A DNA stretch of 64,000 nucleotides from Paenacidovorax monticola (GTDB lineage: Bacteria > Pseudomonadota > Gammaproteobacteria > Burkholderiales > Burkholderiaceae_C): the NCBI RefSeq assembly GCF_014489595.1, contig NZ_CP060790.1, forward strand, positions 3,720,001 through 3,784,000, in the 5' to 3' direction. Made by a program: the position numbers and the translations under genes. A model generated the notes under the pieces. That model worked only from the letters and a program-made list of their open reading frames with translations. It did no database searches and had not been told where the DNA came from. Position 1 is the stretch's first letter, and each line of letters starts with the position of its first letter. This document shows, one piece after another, positions 49,509 through 58,411 of this stretch.

Positions 49509-50941
49509 ATGAACCACATCCCCGCCACCGAATGGCTGGAGAACCTCACCTACGACGAGCTGCAGGTCGGCCAGTCGGCGCGCCTGCTGCGCACGCTCAC
49601 GCAGGCCGACATCCAGGCCTTCGCGGCCGTCTCGGGCGACACCAACCCCGCGCACCTGAACCCCGAGTACGCCAACGCCACGCTGTTCCACGGCGTGATC
49701 GCCCACGGCATGTGGGGCGGCGCGCTGATCTCGGCGCTGCTGGGCACGCAGTTCCCCGGCCCCGGCACCATCTACCTGGAGCAGAACCTGCACTTCACCA
49801 AGCCCGTGCGCATCGGCGACACGCTCACCGTGACGGCCACCGTGGCGAGCAAGGACGACGCGAAGAAACGCATCGAGCTGGACTGCGAGGTGAGCAACCA
49901 GAAGGGCGAACGCGTGCTGCACGGCACGGCCCGGGTGATTCCCCCGGCGCAGAAGGTGCGCCTGCCCAAGATCAATGCGCCGCAGATCCAGCTCTTCGAT
50001 CCCGAGGCGCGCTTCAAGGAGCTGCTGGCCCTGGCCGACGGCATGCCCGCCGTGCGCTGCGCCGTGGTGCACCCCTGCGACGCGGGGTCGCTCAGCGGGG
50101 CGCTGGACGCGGCGCGCCACGGCCTCATCGTGCCCGTGCTCATCGGCCCCGAGGCCCGCATCCGCGCCGTGGCCGACGAGGCCGGGCTGGACCTGGCCGG
50201 CGTGGAGATCCTTGCCGTGGAGCACAGCCACGCGGCGGCGGAGCGGGCCGCCGGCATGGCCGCGCGCCGCGAGGTGGACGTGCTCATGAAGGGCAGCCTG
50301 CACACCGACGAACTGCTCAAGGCCGTGCTCGCGGAGCCCGCGCTGCGCACCGGGCGGCGCATGTCGCATGTGTTCCGCTTCGACGTGCCGCTGTACCCCA
50401 AGCCGCTGCTCATCACCGACGCGGCGCTCAATATCCGCCCCAGCCTGACGGAGAAGGTGGACATCATCCAGAACGCCATCGACTTCGCCCGCATCCTGGG
50501 CGTGGCCACGCCCAAGGTGGCCATCCTCTCGGCCGTGGAGACGGTGAATCCGAACATTCCGTCCACGCTGGATGCCGCTGCGCTGTGCAAGATGGCCGAC
50601 CGCGGGCAGATCCAGGGCGGCGTGCTCGACGGACCGCTGGCCTTCGACAACGCCATCTCGGCCGAGGCCGCCGAGATCAAGCACATTGCATCGGCCGTGG
50701 CCGGCGATGCCGACATCCTGGCCGTACCCGACCTGGAGAGCGGCAACATGCTGGCCAAGCAGCTCGAGTACCTGGCCGGCGCCTCGGGATCGGGCCTGGT
50801 GCTGGGCGCGCGCGTGCCCATCGCGCTGACCAGCCGCGCCGACGGCCCATGGTGCGCGTGGCGTCCGCCCTGCTGGCCACGCTGGCGGCCTACGAGGCGC
50901 GCCGCGAGCGCCGCCCGCAAGCGGCGCATGCCAAGGACTGA
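49509..50941 (+). CDS. MaoC-like (R)-enoyl-CoA hydratase fused to phosphate acyltransferase, frameshifted
   Basis: Bifunctional protein of 477 residues. The N-terminal hot-dog hydratase (~1-150) has Asp44 and His49 in VSGDTNPAHLNPEYA and GVIAHGMWGG. The C-terminal phosphotransacetylase/phosphotransbutyrylase domain (~165-477) has DVLMKGSLHTDELLKAV, SHVFRFDVPLYPKPLLITDAA (here split: SHVFRFDVPLY, PKPLLITDAA) and GVLDGPLAFDNAIS. The end is out of frame; one more C at 50846-50848 restores SRADGPMVRVASALLATLAAY and a normal tail. It connects 3-hydroxyacyl-CoA/enoyl-CoA to acyl-phosphate for the following acetate kinase. Confidence 0.9.
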
Positions 50942-50951
50942 GAGGGGCGGC

Positions 50952-52171
50952 ATGGCAGTTCTTTCCGTCAACGCGGGCTCGTCATCGCTCAAGTTCGCGC
51001 TGTACCCGCTGCAGGCCGGCGTGGTGCAGCCCGTGGCGCTGTCGGGCAGCATCCAGGGGCTGGAACCCGGGGGCGAGCCCAGCCTCGAATGGCGCCAGGG
51101 CAGCAGCAGCCTGCGCCAGGCCTTGCCACCGGGGCCCGGTACGCCGTTCGAGCGGGCGCTCGCGCAACTGCGCACGCTGCTGGCCAGCGCCGACCACCTG
51201 CCCGCCATCCAGGCCGTGGCCCACCGCGTGGTGCACGGCGGGCGCGACTTCCTCGAGAGCGTGGTGGTGGCGGGCGACACGCTCGCGCGGCTCGAACGCC
51301 TGAACTCGCTCGCGCCGCTGCACCAGGCGCACAACGTCGCGGGCATCCGCTGCTTCCAGGCTGCGTTCCCTGCGCTGCCGCAGGTGGCCTGCTTCGACAC
51401 GGCCTTCCATGCCAGCATGCCCGAGGTGGACTACGCCTTCGCGCTGCCCCAGGCGCTGGCCGACCAGGGCGTGCGCCGCTATGGCTTCCATGGCCTGTCG
51501 TACCAGTACATCATGGGCGCGCTGCAGCAGCGCACGGCGCGCGCCCAGGGCCGTGTGCTCATGGCCCACCTGGGCAATGGCGCCAGCCTGTGCGCGGCGC
51601 TGGGCGGCAAGAGCCGCGCCAGCACCATGGGCTTCTCGGCGCTCGACGGGCTCATGATGGGCACGCGCAGCGGATCGCTCGACGCGGGCGTCCTGCTGTA
51701 CCTGCTGGAGCAGGGCTGGGACCACGACCGCATCCAGAAGCTGCTCTACCAGCAGAGTGGCCTGCTGGGCGTATCGGGCGTGTCGGCCGACATGCGCCGC
51801 CTGCGCGCCGACGGCAGCGAGGGCGCGCGGCGCGCCATCGCCATGTTCACCCACCGCGTGGTGCGCGAATCAGGGGCCATGGTGGCCTGCCTGGACGGGC
51901 TGGACGCCCTGGCCTTCAGCGGCGGCATTGGCGAACACGATGCCGTCTTGCGCGCCCAGGTGTGCGAGCGCCTGGCCTGGCTGGGCCTGCGCCTGGACGA
52001 GGAGCGCAACGCGCGCGCCAGCGGCGACGCCATGTGCCCATCCACGCCGAGGGCAGTGCCGTCGAGGTCTGGGTGGTGCCCACCGACGAGGGCTGTGTGG
52101 CTGCGCGCGAGGCGGCGCGGCTGCTGGCCCTGGGCGTATCACGCTCCGGCGCGCAGGCCTGTGAGGTGTGA
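50952..52171 (+). CDS. ackA: Acetate/propionate-family kinase, frameshifted near the end
   Basis: ASKHA-fold kinase of about 406 residues converting acyl-phosphate and ADP to acid and ATP. Motifs: LSVNAGSSSLKFALY, HRVVHGGRDF, FDTAFHASMP, YGFHGLSYQYI, HLGNGASLCA, MGTRSGSLDAGV and FSGGIGEHDAVLR. A one-base loss in a C-run (52030-52031) breaks the frame. Adding it gives DAHVPIHAEGSAVEVWVVPTDEG and stop 52171. Coupled to the hydratase-phosphotransacylase gene, it would give substrate-level ATP from butyryl- or acetyl-CoA. Substrate preference is not evident. Confidence 0.92.
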
Positions 52172-52191
52172 TGCGGCCCGGCGCTTGAGGA

Positions 52192-53373
52192 TCAAGCGCT
52201 GAATGCCAGCGATTGGGTCGTGATGGGGGCTGCGCCCCGCAACTGGCCACGGCCACCGGCCTTGGCGGCGTACAGGGCGGCATCGGCCCGGGCCAGGAGG
52301 CTGGAGACATCGGCGTCGCCCGTGTGCAGCTCGGCCAGGCCGGCGCTGTAGTCGAGCGCGCGGCCCAGCCGGGAGGGCGTGGCGGCGCGCAGCGCGGTGC
52401 GCAGGCGCTGGTCCAGCGACTGGCCCGCGGCCGCATCGCCGTGCAGCAGCAGGCAGAATTCCTCGCCCCCCAGGCGGGCGGCCAGATCGCTGCCGCGACC
52501 GTGCTGTTGCAGCAGTTGGCTGAACAACCGCAGGGTCTGGTCGCCCGCCTCGTGGCCGTGAACGTCATTGACCTGTTTGAAATGGTCCAGGTCCATCATG
52601 AGCACGGTGAGCGGCAAGGCGTTGCGCCGCGCATGCGACAGCATGGACCGGGCGCGCTCCTCGAAGCCGCGCCGGTTGGGCAGTCCCGTGAGCGGGTCCG
52701 TCAGGGCGAGTTCACGCAATTGCTGGTTGGTCTCATCGCGCCAGGCCACGAGCACCGCCACCAGCATCAGCGTGCAGCACAGGTTGCAGAGGATGATGAA
52801 CGCGTGGTTGGCGGGGGCGGCGCTGGTGTAGTTCAAGGGCGTGGGGCCCAGCCAGGCCAGGGCCGCGCGGGCCCAGAGCGCCAGCGCCACGGCCAGCGCG
52901 CAGCCGCACAGTACCCAGCGCCAGTTGGCGGCGCATTCCTTGCCTGGGGTCAGGCACATGCGCGCCAGAACCATCAGGCCCAGCCCCTGAACCACACTGA
53001 ACCAGAGGAAGCGCTGCAGCGGGTACGGCCAGAGCAGGGCGAAGCCCAGGGGGCCGGCCAGGCAGCACAGCAGCAGCCAGCGCTGCCCAGGGCGGGGGCC
53101 GAGCCATTGGGCCAGGGCGCGGGACAGGGTGATCTGCCCCAGGGCGATCGTCACCGTGGTTCCGATGGCGAGCGCGGGCTCCCAGGGGCTGCCACGGAGC
53201 CGGCTGAGCAGGAGCATGCCGGTCCAGGTGACGGCCTGCAGCAGGAAAAAGCGCTGCACATGGCGCGCCGCGGGGCTGATGTGGCGCCCCATGGCCAGCG
53301 GCAGGACCAGCGCCATGGCGATGAAGTTGCACAGCGTGAGCAGGCCGAGCGAGGCGAGGTCCAGGACGGGCAT
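52192..53373 (-). CDS. Membrane diguanylate cyclase (GGDEF)
   Basis: 393 residues. About seven N-terminal helices (LGLLTLCNFIAMALVLPLA, LLLQAV, ALAIGTTVTIALG, WLLLCCLAGPLGFALLW and others) form an unrecognised sensory region. The GGDEF domain has MMDLDHFKQVND and the active site RLGGEEFCLLL. No EAL domain. ATG 53373 (MPVLDLASLGLL) has GTGGCGCCG upstream and no clear ribosome site. It lies 17 bases after the amn stop on the same strand. Confidence 0.87.
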   Translation of the reverse strand: MPVLDLASLGLLTLCNFIAMALVLPLAMGRHISPAARHVQRFFLLQAVTWTGMLLLSRLRGSPWEPALAIGTTVTIALGQITLSRALAQWLGPRPGQRWLLLCCLAGPLGFALLWPYPLQRFLWFSVVQGLGLMVLARMCLTPGKECAANWRWVLCGCALAVALALWARAALAWLGPTPLNYTSAAPANHAFIILCNLCCTLMLVAVLVAWRDETNQQLRELALTDPLTGLPNRRGFEERARSMLSHARRNALPLTVLMMDLDHFKQVNDVHGHEAGDQTLRLFSQLLQQHGRGSDLAARLGGEEFCLLLHGDAAAGQSLDQRLRTALRAATPSRLGRALDYSAGLAELHTGDADVSSLLARADAALYAAKAGGRGQLRGAAPITTQSLAFSA

Positions 53374-53390
53374 GGGGCAGGTGGCGCCGG

Positions 53391-54887
53391 TTACTGGAAC
53401 GCCACTTCGGCAAAGCTGCGCAGCTTGCGGCTGTGCAGGCGGTGCACCCCGCCTTCGCGCAGGATGTCGATGGCGCGCATGCCGATGCGCAGGTGCTGGT
53501 CCACGCGCTCGCGGTAGAAGTGGTTGGCCATGCCGGGCAGCTTGATCTCTCCATGCAGCGGCTTGTCGGAGACGCACAGCAGCGTGCCGTAGGGCACGCG
53601 GAAGCGGAAGCCGTTGGCCGCGATGGTGGCGCTCTCCATGTCCAGCGCCACGGCGCGGCTCTGGCTGAAGCGGCGCTGGGGCGTGTTGTCGGGCAGCAGC
53701 TCCCAGTTGCGGTTGTCGGTGCTGGCCACGGTGCCGGTACGCATGATGCGCTTGAGGTCGGCGGGCGGCACCTGGCTCACGTCGGCCACGGCCTGCTCCA
53801 GGGCCACCTGGATCTCGGCCAGCGCGGGGATGGGCACCCACAGCGGCAGTTCCTCGTCGAGCACATGGTCCTCGCGCACGTAGGCGTGGGCCAGCACGTA
53901 GTCGCCCAGCTGCTGGCTGTTGCGCAGGCCCGCGCAGTGGCCCAGCATCATCCAGGCGTGGGGGCGCAGCACGGCGATGTGGTCGGTGATGGTCTTGGCG
54001 TTGGCCGGGCCTACGCCGATGTTGACCATGGTGATGCCGCTGCGGTCGGCGCGCATCAGGTGGTAGGCCGGCATCTGGGGCAGGCGCGGCGGCGGCGCGC
54101 CCAGTTCGTCGCCGGGCTCTGCGCCCAGGCCCGTGCGGCGCGTGACCACGTTGCCGGGCTCGACGAAGGCCACGTACTCGCTGTCCGGCTTGGCCATCTC
54201 GGCATGGCCCAGGCGCACGAACTCGTCGATGTAGAACTGGTAGTTGGTGAACAGCACGAAGTTCTGGAACCACTCGGGCTGCGTGCCCGTGTAGTGGCGC
54301 AGGCGGTGCAGCGAGTAGTCCACGCGCGGCGCCGTGAACAGCGACAGCGGCTGGGGCTCGCCGAGCTGCGGGCGCCAGGTGCCGTTGGCGATGCCATCGT
54401 CCATGGCCGCCAGGTCGGGCAGGTCGAACACGTCGCGCATGAGCATGCGGCGCTCGGGGCTCAGCGTGCCCTCGATGTGGTCGTGCTCGGCGAACGAGAA
54501 ATGGATGGGGATGGGATGGGTGCTGGTGCCCACCTCCAGCTCCACGCCATGGTTCCGGCGCAGCAGGCGGAACTGCTCGGCGTAGTAGTCGGCGAATAGG
54601 TCGGGCCGCGTGAGGGTGGTCTCGTAGCGCCCGGGGCCCTCGACGAAGCCGTAGGCCAGCGAGGTGGCGGCGCGCGCCACGGTGCTGGTGTGCACGCGCA
54701 CGAAGGGGTAGAAGGCGCGCACCGGGCCGCGGGGCGTCTCGCCCGCGACGAAGCGCTGCATGGCCTCGCGCAGGTGTCCGATCTGCTGCTGGTAGATCAG
54801 GCTCACCTGGGCCAGCGCGGCGTCCGGGTCGGTGTGGCGGGTGGGGGCGATGAAGTCGGGAGTGTGGGCCATGGGGCTATTGTCCAT
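53391..54887 (-). CDS. amn: AMP nucleosidase
   Basis: Cleaves AMP to adenine and ribose-5-phosphate, adjusting the adenylate pool. The ~498-residue protein has the N-terminal Amn domain (QQIGHLREAMQRFVAGE, FYPFVRVHTSTVARA) and a C-terminal phosphorylase-like nucleosidase core (MVNIGVGPANAKTITDH, MMLGHCAGLRNSQQLGDYVLA, VALDMESATIAANGFRFRVPYGTLLCVSDKPLHGE; the last in pieces VALDMESATIAANGFRF and PYGTLLCVSDKPLHGE). Two in-frame starts are possible, 54887 (MDNSPMAHT) and 54872 (MAHTPDF). Neither has a clear ribosome site. Confidence 0.95.
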   Translation of the reverse strand: MDNSPMAHTPDFIAPTRHTDPDAALAQVSLIYQQQIGHLREAMQRFVAGETPRGPVRAFYPFVRVHTSTVARAATSLAYGFVEGPGRYETTLTRPDLFADYYAEQFRLLRRNHGVELEVGTSTHPIPIHFSFAEHDHIEGTLSPERRMLMRDVFDLPDLAAMDDGIANGTWRPQLGEPQPLSLFTAPRVDYSLHRLRHYTGTQPEWFQNFVLFTNYQFYIDEFVRLGHAEMAKPDSEYVAFVEPGNVVTRRTGLGAEPGDELGAPPPRLPQMPAYHLMRADRSGITMVNIGVGPANAKTITDHIAVLRPHAWMMLGHCAGLRNSQQLGDYVLAHAYVREDHVLDEELPLWVPIPALAEIQVALEQAVADVSQVPPADLKRIMRTGTVASTDNRNWELLPDNTPQRRFSQSRAVALDMESATIAANGFRFRVPYGTLLCVSDKPLHGEIKLPGMANHFYRERVDQHLRIGMRAIDILREGGVHRLHSRKLRSFAEVAFQ

Positions 54888-54925
54888 GGCGCGCGTGTCC
54901 GCGTTCCGGCCGGGCCTGTTCGCCT

Positions 54926-57012
54926 TCATGGCGCGGCCGCGGAGGCCCGCGCATGCAGCCAGGCGTGGGTGCCCTGGGCGTCCAGCGGGGCCGAGATGCC
55001 GTGCCCCTGGGCCAGGTCGCAGCCCAGCGTGTGCAGCAGGGCCTGCTGCGCGGGGGTCTCCACGCCCTCGGCCACGGTCTGGAGCTGCAGGCTGCGGCCC
55101 AGCTGGATGATGGCGGTGACGATGGCCACGTCGTCGGCGCTGCCGGGGATGTCGGTCACGAAGGACCGGTCGATCTTGAGCTTGTCGATGGGGTAGCGCT
55201 TGAGGTAGGCGAGCGAGGAGTAGCCCGTGCCGAAGTCGTCGATGGACACGCCCACGCCCAGCGACTGGAGCGCGGCCAGCGTGTTCTGCACCCGGTCGGC
55301 CTGGTGCATGAGCACGGATTCGGTCAGCTCGATCTCCAGGAAGCGGGGCGCGAGGCCCGTGGCCTGCAGCACGGCGGCGATCTCGCTGGCCACGTCGCGC
55401 TGGCGCAGTTCCAGGGCCGAGAGGTTCACGGCCACGGGCACCTGGGGCAGGCCCTCGTCGTGCCAGGCCTTGAGCTGGCGGCAGGCCTCGTGCATGACCC
55501 AGCGGCCGATGGGCGTGATGAGGCCGCGCGCCTCGGCGAAGCCGATGAATTCGTCGGGCCCCACCAGGCCGCGCTCGGGATGGCGCCAACGCACGAGGGC
55601 CTCGAAGCCCGCAAGGCTGCTGTCGTCCAGGCGCACCTGCGGCTGGTAGTGCAGCACGAAGGCGCCTTCCTGGATGGCGTCGCGCAGCAGGCGCTCCTGC
55701 CGCAGCACATCCAGGGGGCGCGGCCGTCCATGCCGGGTGCGTAGAACTGGCGGTTGCCCCGGCCTGCGTCCTTGGCGTGGTACATGGCGGCGTCGGCGTG
55801 GCGCAGCAGTTCCTCGGCCTCGCCGCCGTCCTCGGGAAAGAGGCTGATGCCGATGGAGGGCGACAGCGACACGGGCGTGCCCTCCACCGTGTGCGGGGCG
55901 CCCATGGCCGCGAGCAGCTTGTCGGCCACGGCGGCCGCGTCGTTGGGGCCGTGCAGGTCGGCCAGCACCACGACGAATTCGTCGCCGCCCAGGCGCGCCA
56001 CCACGTCGGAATCGCGCACGCAGCTCTTCAGGCGCCGTGCCATCTCGCACAGCAGGTCGTCGCCCGCGTGGTGGCCCAGCGAGTCGTTGACGGTCTTGAA
56101 ATGGTCCAGGTCAATGAAGAGCAGGGCCGCGCGCCCGTGGCGCCGCCGCGCGCGCGACAGCGTCTTGCCCAGCTGCTCCATCAGATAGCGGCGGTTGGGC
56201 AGTTGGGTCAGCGTATCGTGCAGCGCCATGAAGGCCACGCGCTCCTGGGCCTGCTTGCGCACCGTGATGTCGCGCACGACCACGATGCGGAAGTCCTCGC
56301 CGTTGATGGGCATGGTCTTGCCCACCACCTCCACGGGAATGGGGCGGCCGTCGCGGTGCAGGATCGATACCTCGTACGGGTCCTCGCGCGCGCTCTGCGT
56401 GTAGTCGATGGCGGCGGCGCGGTACTCCGGGCTGATGTAGTCGAAGACCATGTGGCCGCGCACCTCGGGGATGCCGTAGCCCGTGAGCCGCTCCAGCGCC
56501 TCGTTGCCGTCGGTGATGACGCCGTCGCGGTGGAAGACGATGGCCTCCTCGGTCGCCGCGCTGAACTTGCGCATGCGCTCCTCGCTCTCGCGCACCGCGC
56601 GCTCGGCCAGCCAGTGGTGTGTGATGTCGTGGATCAGCACGAACGCGCCGACCAGCCGGCTGGCGTCGAAGTGCGGGATCAGGTTCACCTCGATCATGCG
56701 CTGCTGGCTGTCCGGCAGCGTGTGCAGGCGCGTGTACTGCACCTGCTCCCCCTGGAGGCAGCGTTGCACATAGGGCTGGATCACCTCCCAGGCCGGCTCG
56801 CCGATGGCCTCGCGCACGGTCTTGCCCAGGATCGACGCGGTGGTGTGGCCGTTCGAGCGCGCGTAGCGCTCGTTCGCGAAGCGGCAGCGCAGCGAGCCCT
56901 CCTCGTAGTAGGCGATGCTGGCGGGAACCGCGTCCGCGATGAGGCGCAGCAGCGATTCGCTCGCGCGGGCGTCGAAGCCATCCTGATCCTGTGCGGTTGA
57001 ACTGTCCGGCAT
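54926..57012 (-). CDS. PAS-PAS-GGDEF-EAL c-di-GMP protein, frameshifted
   Basis: About 695 residues, soluble. Two PAS domains (~20-150 and ~150-275, the latter ending DFRIVVVRDITVRKQAQERV), a GGDEF domain with DLDHFKTVND and RLGGDEFVVVL, and an EAL domain with GFEALVRWRHP, VAVNLSALELRQRD, LEIELTESVL and IDDFGTGYSSLAYLKR. Both catalytic centres look intact, so it may make and break c-di-GMP. The frame breaks at a G5 run (55714-55718); one more base joins RQFYAPGMDGR to LDVLRQERLLRDAI. Upstream of amn on the same strand. Confidence 0.88.
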
Positions 57013-57118
57013 GTCTCACCCGATGTATGGGGGCGTTATAGCCGATCGCCGGCGGCGGCGGTTGGGGGCAAGCCCGCACCCGGGCCGCGCATGGTCCAAT
57101 CCGGGGGACGGAGGACCG

Positions 57119-58381
57119 ATGGAAACGACTTGGAGCTTTGCTTCCACCCTGGCCGTGCTGGCGGGCGCGCTGGGCAGCGGGCTGCTGATGGGCATAGAAC
57201 GCGAACGGCGCAAGGGCGCCGGGCCGCACCGCGCGCTCGCGGGCGTGCGCTCGTTCACGCTGGCCTCCCTGGCAGGCGCCACGGCGGCGCTGCTGGACGC
57301 CGGCTGGCTCGTGGCCGTGGGGGCGGCATTCGTGGCCGCGCTCGGCGTGGTGGCCTATGCGCGCGACCGCTCGGACGACCCGGGCGTGACCACCGAGATC
57401 GCCCTGTGGCTGGCCTACGCCATCGGCGTGGTGTGCGCGCACAGCCTGCCCATGGCGGCGGCGCTGGCCGTGGTGGTCACCGGCCTGCTGGCCTCACGCG
57501 ACGCGCTGCACCGCTTCGCGCGCGACTGGCTGCGCCCGGCCGAGGTGCACGGCGCCCTGGTGCTGGCGGCCATCGCGCTGCTGGCGGTGCCGCTGGCGCC
57601 CAACCGGCCGCTGTGGGGCGAGGTGCTCAACCCCCAGGTCATGGTGCGGCTGGTGTGCGTGCTGCTGGTGATCCAGTCGCTGGCCCACCTGGGGCGGCGG
57701 CTGCTGGATGCGCGCCACGCCATGGCGCTGTCCGCGCTGGCCTCGGGCTTCGTGTCGAGCACGGCCACCATCGCCAGCCTGGGCGTGGCGGTGCGCGAGG
57801 GGCGCGAGGCGGCCCGCCCCCAGGGCGGCGCGGCCGTGCTGTCCTGCGTGGCCACCATGGCCCAGTTGATCGTGGTGGCCGCCACCGTGCAGCCGGCCTG
57901 GCTGGCGCGCCTGTGGGCGCCCGCGCTTGCCGGAACCCTGGTGGCGGCGCTGTGGGGCTGGGCCTTGCTGCGTGCGCTGCCTGGCGGTGCCATGGAGGCC
58001 GGGCCGGCGCAGGCGGCGCCCTCCGATCCGGCCATGTTCAAGCTGCGCGACGCGCTGCTCATTGCGGCCCTGCTCACCGCCATGCAGGTGCTGGTGCAGG
58101 GCCTCACGCAGTGGTGGGGCGATGCGGGGCTGATCGCGGGCGCGCTGCTGGCGGCCCTGGCCGATGTGCATGCCGCGGCGGCGGCCGTCCTGGTGCAGGG
58201 GCGCCCGCACGACGCGGCGGGCCCGGGGCTGCAATGGGCCCTGGCGGCCGCGGTGTCGGTGCATGCCGCGAGCAAGACCGCCGTGGCCCTGGCCAGCGGG
58301 GGCTGGCGCTACGGCCTGGTGGCGGGGAGCGGGGTGCTGGCGCACACGGCGGCTTTCGTGGCGGTGCTGGCCCTGGCGTGA
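57119..58381 (+). CDS. MgtC/SapB + DUF4010 membrane protein
   Basis: 420 residues with about 12 predicted spans. The N-terminal MgtC-type region has GALGSGLLMGIERERRKGAGPHRALAGVRSF and VTTEIALWLAYAIGVVCA. The C-terminal DUF4010 half has MALSALASGFVSSTATIASLG and VSVHAASKTAVALASGG. Function not established; relatives are linked to magnesium or envelope stress. The strong ribosome site GGACGGAGGACC sets ATG 57119. It is divergent from the GGDEF-EAL gene. Confidence 0.87.
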   Translation: METTWSFASTLAVLAGALGSGLLMGIERERRKGAGPHRALAGVRSFTLASLAGATAALLDAGWLVAVGAAFVAALGVVAYARDRSDDPGVTTEIALWLAYAIGVVCAHSLPMAAALAVVVTGLLASRDALHRFARDWLRPAEVHGALVLAAIALLAVPLAPNRPLWGEVLNPQVMVRLVCVLLVIQSLAHLGRRLLDARHAMALSALASGFVSSTATIASLGVAVREGREAARPQGGAAVLSCVATMAQLIVVAATVQPAWLARLWAPALAGTLVAALWGWALLRALPGGAMEAGPAQAAPSDPAMFKLRDALLIAALLTAMQVLVQGLTQWWGDAGLIAGALLAALADVHAAAAAVLVQGRPHDAAGPGLQWALAAAVSVHAASKTAVALASGGWRYGLVAGSGVLAHTAAFVAVLALA

Positions 58382-58399
58382 GGTCCGGGGCCGCCCCCG

Positions 58400-58405
58400 G
58401 ATAAT
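58400..58405 (+). promoter_or_regulatory. -10 box of dbpA, leaderless start likely
   Basis: GATAAT ends six bases before the dbpA ATG at 58412, so transcription would start at or beside the A of the ATG. There is no ribosome site. A leaderless message is the simplest reading. Confidence 0.5.
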
Positions 58406-58411
58406 CGGGCG

